Shown here: positions 1 to 6,147 of the stretch, one piece after another
Layout of the letters: every line of letters begins with the position of its first letter
How positions within the stretch are numbered: position 1 is the first letter of the stretch
Source: Treponema sp.
GTDB taxonomy: Bacteria; Spirochaetota; Spirochaetia; Treponematales; Breznakiellaceae
DNA length: 10,437 nt
Direction of reading: 5' to 3'
NCBI GenBank assembly: GCA_031257595.1
Contig: JAIROH010000259.1
Location: 1 to 10,437, forward strand
Position numbers and translations under genes: made by a program
Notes under the pieces: generated by a model
Seen by the model: only the letters and a program-made list of their open reading frames with translations
Databases searched by the model: none
Told to the model about the DNA's origin: nothing

Positions 1-1356
1 TGTAAGCCGTTTTTTCTGGCCGTAACTCAGGGCGCTTACCGGCCAGTTCCTGAACGGATAAAGCCCGCAGACCTTAAGGGAATTGTAGACCCGCTCCCGG
101 ATTTCATTTTCCCCCACATCCCTGTTGCGAAGACCAAAGGCGACTTCGTCGTAGATCATCGGGAACGAGATCATCTGGTTGGGATTCTGCATCACATAGC
201 CGATACGTTCCGCCCGTTCCATTATCGTAAGCGGGCCAAGGTCTTCTCCGTTAAAATACACCGTTCCCGAATCGGGCCTGCAAAAACCGCAGATAAGTTT
301 AGCCAGGGTTGATTTGCCCGCGCCGTTTTCCCCGACAAGGCTCATACATTCCCCTTGGCCGACAAAAAAGGAAATACGCTCCACGCCGCCCGGCGTTCCG
401 GAACCGGAAAAACCCCGGCCCCCATAATCGGCGTTTTCATACCTGAACGACAGATCCCGTATTTCAAGCAGGGGACGCGGCGTTTCGGGCCGGGGCACTT
501 CGGCGCGCCAGTCAAGAAGGGCGGCTTTGTCAAAATTCAGGGTTTCAAGGCTTTGCGGCCGGGACGCCGCCGTAACCGGAACGCCGGCATAGCGGAGGGC
601 GCTTACATACAGGGGTTCCCGAATACCCGCCTCGGGAAGAAGCCCCGAAGCGAGCATTTCCGCAGGGGGAAGATCCGCGGCGATACGGCCCCCGTCGAAC
701 AGCACGATACGGTCTACGGGCCTGTGGAGAACGTCTTCCAGCCTGTGTTCGACAATCAGGATAGTCTTGCCGGTGTTTTTGTGGAGCTCGTCGATAAGCT
801 CAATCGCCTCCATCCCGGCCGCGGGGTCCAGGTTCGCGAGGGGTTCGTCAAAGAGCAGGAGGTCCACATCATCCATCAAAACTCCGGCCATGGAAACCCG
901 CTGTTTTTGACCTCCGGAAAGATCCTGGGGAGATTTGGAAAGATGCCCTTCCATGCCTACCAACGCCGCCGTTTCCGCGGCCCGGCGGCGCAGTTCCGCG
1001 GTCGGGATACAGTCGTTCTCCGCGGCAAACGCGATGTCTTCGGCGGCGGAAAGTCCCATAAACTGGCCGTCCGAATCCTGGAGTACCGTCCCGGCGCGTT
1101 TTGATATTTCAAAAATATTCAGGGAAAGGCCGTTTTCGCCCATGATGTTGTACTCGCCCCAAACGGTTCCCTTGTACGCATGGGGAATGAGGCCGTTGAT
1201 ACAATGTATGAGAGTGGATTTACCCGAACCTGAACGGCCAAGAATGAGGATCTTTTCTCCCTTTTCAACCCTAAAGGTAATATCCTTTAACGTAGGTTCG
1301 GTCTGAGATCGGTACCGGAAAGAAAAATTGTTAAATTCGAGGACAGGGTGATTCAC
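1..1356 (-). CDS. ECF transporter double ATPase (EcfA-EcfA' fusion, YkoD/CbiO2-like), 3' end outside the window
   Basis: This is the energising subunit of an energy-coupling factor (ECF) vitamin/micronutrient importer. Two ABC ATPase domains sit in one cytoplasmic chain and hydrolyse ATP to drive substrate release by the membrane subunits. The frame is open for 452 codons with no stop, so the C-terminus is lost at the window edge. Domain 1 (about 5-230) has Walker A GRSGSGKST (40-48), Q-loop VLQD (91-94), signature LSGGQKQR (146-153), Walker B LLLFDEP (166-172) and H-loop His204. Domain 2 (from about 296) has Walker A GENGAGKST (342-350), Q-loop VMQNPNQ (388-394) and signature-like LSYGQKKR (443-450); its Walker B is beyond the edge. 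I chose the GTG start at 1356 because a GGGG ribosome-binding stretch lies just upstream and no ATG fits. It begins 25 bases after the UPF0397 stop, so the two are surely co-transcribed. The EcfT subunit probably follows outside the window. Confidence 0.93.
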   Translation of the reverse strand, partial: MNHPVLEFNNFSFRYRSQTEPTLKDITFRVEKGEKILILGRSGSGKSTLIHCINGLIPHAYKGTVWGEYNIMGENGLSLNIFEISKRAGTVLQDSDGQFMGLSAAEDIAFAAENDCIPTAELRRRAAETAALVGMEGHLSKSPQDLSGGQKQRVSMAGVLMDDVDLLLFDEPLANLDPAAGMEAIELIDELHKNTGKTILIVEHRLEDVLHRPVDRIVLFDGGRIAADLPPAEMLASGLLPEAGIREPLYVSALRYAGVPVTAASRPQSLETLNFDKAALLDWRAEVPRPETPRPLLEIRDLSFRYENADYGGRGFSGSGTPGGVERISFFVGQGECMSLVGENGAGKSTLAKLICGFCRPDSGTVYFNGEDLGPLTIMERAERIGYVMQNPNQMISFPMIYDEVAFGLRNRDVGENEIRERVYNSLKVCGLYPFRNWPVSALSYGQKKRLT

Positions 1357-1381
1357 AATGTCCCCGAATTTGCCTGTATTA

Positions 1382-1936
1382 TTATTCAGCTTTAAGGCTT
1401 CCTGCCTTGACCCGTGTTTTGGAATATCCGACAAGGAGGATCGTCCCCAGGATCAATACCACGAGCGCGTTAAGACCGCCGGCGACCAGGCCCTGAAGGT
1501 ACACCTTGTCGGACGGTTCCTGGTACACCAAAACGTCCAGCGTCGGGGCAATGACAACCCAGGCCAGGGCGTTGGCGGCAATCTGAACGATGTTGAAGAT
1601 AACGGCCTGTTTTCCCCCGAATTCGCCTTCCTCAACGTTGTACAGCTTCCAGAAGATTCCGATGATAAGCCCGTAAAGGGCGTCGGCAATAACCCAGGTC
1701 CACCATACCCCAAAACCAAACGTAAGATCGGTAAGCGTATGGGCGATAAAGCCGATTAAAAGACCGGCGACAGGACCGAATACCGCGGCAAAAACGGACA
1801 GTACCGCAATCCCCAGGTTAAGGTTGGTATTAGGTACCCCCGAAGGAAGCGCAACAAAACGCATAAGTACGAACACCAGCGCCGCGCCGATGCCGATGGC
1901 CACCACGGTCTTCACCGAAACTATTTGTCGTGCCAT
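1382..1936 (-). CDS. ECF transporter substrate-binding (S) component, UPF0397 family
   Basis: This 184-residue, very hydrophobic protein is the membrane S component that captures the substrate for the ECF importer. It begins with the family-typical SVKTVVAIGIGAALVFVLMR and continues with NTNLNLGIAVLSVFAAVFGP and GFIAHTLTDL. About five to six membrane helices can be drawn, roughly at 10-27, 41-68, 76-96, 109-130 and 146-169. The length matches UPF0397 proteins, which sequence databases often name riboflavin-type ECF S components; the true substrate cannot be read from this sequence. The ATG at 1936 has a strong GGAGGG ribosome-binding site (1942-1947) five bases upstream. The neighbour downstream is the matching double ATPase, the normal arrangement for a module with a dedicated ATPase. 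A candidate promoter with an overlapping dyad lies immediately upstream. I could not recognise an FMN, TPP or other known riboswitch in the 161-base leader region. Confidence 0.88.
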   Translation of the reverse strand: MARQIVSVKTVVAIGIGAALVFVLMRFVALPSGVPNTNLNLGIAVLSVFAAVFGPVAGLLIGFIAHTLTDLTFGFGVWWTWVIADALYGLIIGIFWKLYNVEEGEFGGKQAVIFNIVQIAANALAWVVIAPTLDVLVYQEPSDKVYLQGLVAGGLNALVVLILGTILLVGYSKTRVKAGSLKAE

Positions 1937-1964
1937 TTAAACCCTCCAATGAATATAAAATAAT

Positions 1965-1998
1965 GGGCCGGCTTTATTCATTATAGCACAAACGGCCC
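1965..1998 (-). promoter_or_regulatory. Inverted repeat straddling the -10 of the ECF operon promoter (candidate operator)
   Basis: GGGCCG (1965-1970) and CGGCCC (1993-1998) are perfect inverted copies, 28 bases apart centre to centre. The dyad is centred on the predicted -10 box, with one arm at the expected transcription start and the other between -35 and -10. That placement would suit a repressor, but a GC-rich chance pair cannot be excluded. Confidence 0.35.
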
Positions 1999-2008
1999 GG
2001 AATATCAG
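1980..2008 (-). promoter_or_regulatory. Predicted sigma-70-type promoter of the ECF transporter operon
   Basis: On the minus strand CTGATA (2003-2008) is followed after exactly 17 bases by a perfect TATAAT (1980-1985). The expected start of transcription is near 1973, giving a leader of roughly 37 bases before the ATG at 1936. The -10 is perfect and the -35 matches four of six consensus bases. The rest of the 1937-2099 gap is AT-rich and holds no gene I can support. Confidence 0.6.
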
Positions 2009-2099
2009 CGTATCAAAGAAAGCGGAAAAAAGCAATATATATTTTATTATTCATATAGGATTTATTGAATTTTGTCTTAATGATCCTCCCCGCAGAGGC

Positions 2100-2708
2100 T
2101 TATCCAAACACATCCCGTAAGTCAATTTTCAGCCCCGGTAAAACAGACACCGGCGCCACCGAGGCCACTTCCACCTTTGCCAGTGCCGGGGGCAGTTCCT
2201 CATCTTTCCGGGGAAGGGCATAGACCGCCGTGGTATAACGGTCTTCCCGCAGAACATGGACCTGGATACTTTCCTGCTCGGGATCCACTACCCAGTATTC
2301 TTTAACTCCGGCGTCAAGATATAAATTAAATTTACGGAGCTGGTCGTGCCGTTTATTTGACGGAGAGAGGATTTCGATAACCATGTCCGGAGCGCCGTTA
2401 CAACCCCGGTCGTCGATTTTATCAGGGTCGCAGATCACGGTGATATCGGGTTCCACCATGGTATCGTCGCTCAAATCGTCCCTGGGAAAAAGCCGTACCC
2501 CAAAGGGGGCGGGAATCACTTTGCAGGGTTTCCCCTGTAAAAAACGTTTTATGATAAAAAACAATTCCGACAAAATCAACTGATGTTGAGTCAAAGGAGG
2601 CGCCATCATGAAAAGTTCCCCATTAATGATTTCCGCCCTGACGGATTCGTCCCATTCCAGGACATCCGCGTACGTATACTTTTTCCGGCTTTTGTTTGGT
2701 ATAATCAT
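2100..2708 (-). CDS. Uma2 family (DUF820) PD-(D/E)XK nuclease-fold protein
   Basis: This 202-residue protein belongs to the Uma2/DUF820 family, which has the restriction-endonuclease fold but no settled cellular role. Visible family landmarks are YTYADVLEWDE near the N-terminus (11-21), an EIINGELFMMAPP strand-turn (26-38), the acidic VEPDI (85-89) with Asp88, then PDMVIEILSPS (107-117) with Glu112. These are followed by the D-x-x-x-K-F-x-x-Y helix (122-130) and GVKEYWVVDP (134-143). The core metal-binding acids appear intact, so activity is possible. The open frame extends upstream to a TTG at 2738. I prefer the ATG at 2708 because AGAGGAAA lies nine bases before it and the family homology begins right there. 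The gene stands alone between the signalling operon (60-base gap) and the ECF operon, with a promoter of its own. Members often occur in many scattered copies per genome; that fits this isolated setting but cannot be checked here. Confidence 0.87.
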   Translation of the reverse strand: MIIPNKSRKKYTYADVLEWDESVRAEIINGELFMMAPPLTQHQLILSELFFIIKRFLQGKPCKVIPAPFGVRLFPRDDLSDDTMVEPDITVICDPDKIDDRGCNGAPDMVIEILSPSNKRHDQLRKFNLYLDAGVKEYWVVDPEQESIQVHVLREDRYTTAVYALPRKDEELPPALAKVEVASVAPVSVLPGLKIDLRDVFG

Positions 2709-2715
2709 GCTATAG

Positions 2716-2723
2716 TTTCCTCT
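2716..2723 (-). promoter_or_regulatory. Ribosome-binding site that fixes the start of the Uma2 gene
   Basis: AGAGGAAA on the minus strand ends seven bases before the ATG at 2708, with the AGAGGA core nine bases away. The upstream TTG at 2738 has no comparable purine-rich stretch, so translation most likely starts at 2708. Confidence 0.6.
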
Positions 2724-2725
2724 AG

Positions 2726-2754
2726 AATATATACCCAATGCCGATGGAACACAA
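2726..2754 (-). promoter_or_regulatory. Candidate promoter of the Uma2 gene
   Basis: TTGTGT (2749-2754) and TATATT (2726-2731) on the minus strand are separated by 17 bases. The -10 matches five of six consensus bases, the -35 only three. It falls inside the 60-base gap after the kinase stop codon and would give a very short leader, supporting transcription independent of the signalling operon. Confidence 0.4.
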
Positions 2755-2768
2755 GGCAGCGCGTTGCC

Positions 2769-5171
2769 TCAACTGACAATTTTTTCAGGGGGAAGGTGCT
2801 TGATTAGAATTGTTTTAAGATCCTTTACCATAATCGGTTTGGCAAGAAAATCGGTCATTCCTTCCTGAAGAAACGTTTCCCTGGCCCCCGACAGAACATT
2901 GGCGGTCAGGGCGACAATGACAAGCCGGGCGTATTGATTTCCCATGGCGCGGATCCTTTGGGCAGCCTCAATTCCGTCCATGCCGGGCATCATGTGATCC
3001 ATAAATACAATGTCATAGTTTTGCTTTTTCACCATACTTATGGCTTCTTCGCCTCCTGCCGCGGTATGGACCTCCGCGCCGTAACGGCGGAGCAGCCCTT
3101 CCGCCACAATACGATTTATCTGGTTGTCATCCACGACCAGAACCAGCGTATCTTTTACCCGGAGAGAACCGCCGTCTTCGCTGGTTCTGCGGCGCTCGTA
3201 ATTTTTCTTGCCGTTCAGAACATCCGCCAGCCGGGTAATCAGGACGGGCCTGTTAAGGGCGTTGGGGATTTCCCTGTCGTATTCTTCGGAAATTTCCTTG
3301 ATAAGGATAAATTTGGCCGTCTGTCTCCGTCCGATAAAAAATTCCCTGAATTCTTCTTTGGCGCCGCTGGCAAAAAGAACGTGGCTGTACGATCCCGTCT
3401 GATACGCCTCTCTTGCCGGAACAAGGTTGGTACAAATCGTATAACGAACGCCAAGATCCCGAAGCATAAACGCGATACCTTCGGCGTTATACACATTTGG
3501 CTCAAAAACCAGAACCTGCTTTTCTTCCGGCTTTTCCACTTCCGCCAGAAATCCTTCCCGCTTTCCGGGGCAGATCACATAAAACGAAAAAGTGGTACCT
3601 TCTCCGTATACGCTGCCCACGGTGATTTCTCCGCCCATAAGCTGTACCAGCCTGCGGCTTATTGCCAGCCCCAGTCCGGTCCCTTCCACATTGCGGTTCT
3701 TGTGCGTATCAAGCCGCTGAAATTCCATAAAAAGCTGACTCAGTTCTTCTTTTTTGATGCCCCGCCCCGTATCGCTGATGCTAAAATTAAGCCGGTACGC
3801 TTCCTTTTCACCTTCCGTTTCAAACAGGGGCTCTGTCCAGGCGCTTAGGGTTACCATTCCCTCGTCGGTAAATTTAATCGCGTTGTTGAGAATGTTGGTA
3901 AGGCACTGTTTTAACCGCAGCTCGTCGTTTATGACAACGGGCGGGATATTTCTGGAAATCGACGCAACAAGGGCAAGCCTTTTTTGGGAAGATTTTATAT
4001 TAATCACATTAAGGGTGTCGTACAAAAACGAGGCAAAATCAAAGGGTTTTTGAACAATCTCCATTTTTTGCGCGTCAATTTTTGAAAAGTCCAGAATATC
4101 GTTGATAATGCGAAGCAGGCTCCAGGCGGAACTTTTGATTGTATCCGCCCGTGTCCGCTGTTCTTCGCCAAGGGGGTTGGCAAGCAGCAGATCGGTCATG
4201 CCGATAATCGCGTTCATCGGCGTCCGGATTTCGTGGCTCATCATTGCCAGGAAATTGGTCTTTGCCTTGTCGGCGGATTCCGCGAGGTTCTTTGCCTCCA
4301 TAATCGGCGTAATGTTGGTCCATTCAAAGAGCCGGGCGATCTTTCCCGTTGGCAGCTGGGAGGATCGGAGCAGAAAGTATTCCAGAGACTCTTCCTGGGT
4401 TATGGAAAAATAACGCTCCACATAGCCTTCCTGTTCCATTATTTCCTGGAACAGTATGCGCATTTCTCCCGGCGGCAAAAGGTCAAGCAGGGGCCTGCCC
4501 CGCAGGTACTTTTTATCGCTGATGTTAAGCCACGAAGCCAGGGAATCGCTTAGATATTCCAGCTCCGCGTTATCATTGATGATCGCCATATAGGAAACGG
4601 TTGTTCCCATAAGTACGTCAAAGGTAATTCCCGAACCTTCCGCGGAACTGACTTCGTTTACCAGATAACAGCTGAAAACGCAGAGTTCGATTCCGACAAC
4701 GGTATAGGCCAACACGCCCATAAGGTTCGCTTCTCTGGAAAAATCACTCCCCAGAACGGGGTATTTCAGAACCACGATCAGAATTACAAGAAAAAATTCG
4801 GTTATTAAAAAGTATTTTAAAAGACTTTTGTTGTCCAGATAACAAAAGGTAAAAATCATAATGGTCATAACAAGAAAAAAATAATACTGGTCTCCGTTTA
4901 TAAACAGGGCTACCGCGGTTGCGGTAATAAAAAGGATGACGTTTGAAAGCCATATCACAACATGGCGCGAAAATCCGCTGGCATGGGTGAGCCAGATAAA
5001 AACGACCGCATAAGACAGGATCCCGATAATCCGCGGGATCAAAATTTGGGGGTATCCGGCAAGATGGAAAAACAACAGGGCGCACAAATAAATTCCAAGA
5101 ACCATGTATTGTACGATCCGCATATGACGGTATATGGTTCTCTGTCCATAACCGGAAACAAATGTTTTCAT
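2769..5171 (-). CDS. Membrane hybrid sensor histidine kinase (6 TM, PAS, HisKA, HATPase, degenerate REC, REC)
   Basis: This kinase of about 800 residues senses a signal at the membrane, autophosphorylates on His and passes the phosphate to its own receiver. Counting from the ATG at 5171, six hydrophobic helices span about 18-172. A PAS-like domain follows (about 185-290), then HisKA with FLAMMSHEIRTPMNAIIG and phospho-accepting His313. The ATPase carries the N-box around Asn430 (NNAIKFTDEG), DTGRGI at Asp467 and GTGLGLAISRRL from 497. A receiver-like segment at 551-649 (VLVFEPN) lacks the aspartate pocket. The final REC (675-794) has LVVDDNQ (Asp681/682), phospho-accepting Asp725 in FMDHMMPGMDG, Thr756 and Lys778. 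No Hpt domain is present. The GTG at 5189 is an alternative start adding six residues. I prefer the ATG because it sits one base after the upstream stop (TAA-A-ATG), implying coupled translation. The partner Hpt is probably the first gene of this operon. Confidence 0.93.
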   Translation of the reverse strand: MKTFVSGYGQRTIYRHMRIVQYMVLGIYLCALLFFHLAGYPQILIPRIIGILSYAVVFIWLTHASGFSRHVVIWLSNVILFITATAVALFINGDQYYFFLVMTIMIFTFCYLDNKSLLKYFLITEFFLVILIVVLKYPVLGSDFSREANLMGVLAYTVVGIELCVFSCYLVNEVSSAEGSGITFDVLMGTTVSYMAIINDNAELEYLSDSLASWLNISDKKYLRGRPLLDLLPPGEMRILFQEIMEQEGYVERYFSITQEESLEYFLLRSSQLPTGKIARLFEWTNITPIMEAKNLAESADKAKTNFLAMMSHEIRTPMNAIIGMTDLLLANPLGEEQRTRADTIKSSAWSLLRIINDILDFSKIDAQKMEIVQKPFDFASFLYDTLNVINIKSSQKRLALVASISRNIPPVVINDELRLKQCLTNILNNAIKFTDEGMVTLSAWTEPLFETEGEKEAYRLNFSISDTGRGIKKEELSQLFMEFQRLDTHKNRNVEGTGLGLAISRRLVQLMGGEITVGSVYGEGTTFSFYVICPGKREGFLAEVEKPEEKQVLVFEPNVYNAEGIAFMLRDLGVRYTICTNLVPAREAYQTGSYSHVLFASGAKEEFREFFIGRRQTAKFILIKEISEEYDREIPNALNRPVLITRLADVLNGKKNYERRRTSEDGGSLRVKDTLVLVVDDNQINRIVAEGLLRRYGAEVHTAAGGEEAISMVKKQNYDIVFMDHMMPGMDGIEAAQRIRAMGNQYARLVIVALTANVLSGARETFLQEGMTDFLAKPIMVKDLKTILIKHLPPEKIVS

Positions 5172-5172
5172 T

Positions 5173-6147
5173 TTAGGCGCCCCAGACACTTGTCTCCGCG
5201 GGACGGGCCTTGTTTCCGCTTTGTACAGGGATGTTTATCCCCGGGGGGCAGACAAAATCCAGCGATCCCGGAAATACTTCAAAATTCAACGCCGTTCTGT
5301 AGAAAAATTCCCCGTCAAGGGATATGGTCATGATCGAATCCGAAGTAATTTTCAGTTTTTTGCATCTGTAATGACGGATATAACCCGGCCACTTTTTATA
5401 GTTTCCCTGTGTATAGTCCCCGACCACTTTCAGCAGCTTGCATTGGGGTATGGACGCAATTGTATACAGATCCATGTAACCATCGTTAAGCGAAGCATCC
5501 ACGGCAGGCCGCAGGCCGGAGCCGTAGGTCGGCGCGTTGGTTACAAGTACGCTCCTGAAATTTCCCTGGAATTGCGTGTCTTCCATCTCAAAATAATAGC
5601 GCTGGCTTTGCCTGTTAAAAAACCCGTTGACAATACCGGCGCCGATATAGCAGAGGTTTCTGGGCAGGTTAAAATGATTCGCCATGGATTCTCCCCATTT
5701 AAACGCCGCCGCTTCGCCGCCGATAAGCGCGTTGATCGCCATGTAGTTATTGCCCGCCTTTATGGTATCGATGGTACTTACCGGCGAAAGGCTTAAGTTT
5801 CTAAGGGATTGAAACGCCGAAAGACGCTCAACCCCGAAGGAATAAAGCAGGGAATTGTTCCTTCCCAGCGGGTACCAGGCAATTTGAACATTGGGCAGCC
5901 CGACGGCGCCGTTGATTATTTCAAAAAAAGTGCCGTTGCCGCCAAAAACATAGATCCGGACAATTTCACGGGTATTGTTGACATAACGCAGGGTATAACC
6001 GGAAGCATCCCTTTTCCAGCGGGTAATGTGTATCGTATAGTCCAGCTTGGGGTTGCAGGCAAAAAAACTTTGTATGTCGTTTACGATTTCATTAACCCGG
6101 CCGGTGATCTTTCCCGCCATGGGATTGACAATAAAAAGGTGTTTCAT
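5173..6147 (-). CDS. Diacylglycerol/lipid kinase-like protein (YegS/DgkB fold) with altered ATP-binding motifs
   Basis: This 324-residue soluble protein has the layout and length of the bacterial DAGK-catalytic/YegS/BmrU family, which phosphorylates diacylglycerol or related lipids at the membrane. MKHLFIVNPMAGK opens the fold. The nucleotide loop is GGNGTFFEIINGAVG (69-83) where the family has GGDGT. The second loop is PLGRNNSLLYSFG (93-105) instead of a P-x-G-T-x-N-D-F-A pattern. NDGYMDL (221-227) and LDGE (277-280), which carry acidic residues important in active members, are kept. The codon for the changed residue is AAC, one transition from Asp. The protein may therefore be catalytically weak, changed in specificity, or a pseudo-kinase that binds lipid or nucleotide. 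Its ATG overlaps the upstream stop as ATGA, with GAGGAG nine bases before it, and the kinase gene begins one base after its own stop. It is thus linked in translation to both phosphorelay proteins, which suggests a signalling role rather than lipid housekeeping. Confidence 0.85.
   Translation of the reverse strand: MKHLFIVNPMAGKITGRVNEIVNDIQSFFACNPKLDYTIHITRWKRDASGYTLRYVNNTREIVRIYVFGGNGTFFEIINGAVGLPNVQIAWYPLGRNNSLLYSFGVERLSAFQSLRNLSLSPVSTIDTIKAGNNYMAINALIGGEAAAFKWGESMANHFNLPRNLCYIGAGIVNGFFNRQSQRYYFEMEDTQFQGNFRSVLVTNAPTYGSGLRPAVDASLNDGYMDLYTIASIPQCKLLKVVGDYTQGNYKKWPGYIRHYRCKKLKITSDSIMTISLDGEFFYRTALNFEVFPGSLDFVCPPGINIPVQSGNKARPAETSVWGA

Noticed and set aside
355..1104. Long open frame on the plus strand opposite the ECF ATPase
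   Set aside because: Its product is rich in Arg/Gly/Pro with no recognisable domain. The minus frame encodes two full ABC signatures across the same bases.
1937..2099. FMN or TPP riboswitch upstream of the UPF0397 gene
   Set aside because: The conserved cores of these RNAs are absent, and the predicted leader is too short to hold them.
2709..2738. Upstream TTG start for the Uma2 gene
   Set aside because: No ribosome-binding site precedes it, it would overlap the predicted promoter, and family similarity begins after the ATG at 2708.
2745..2768. GGCA/TGCC hairpin after the kinase stop as a terminator
   Set aside because: Only four contiguous pairs form and no T-run follows, so it is too weak to call.
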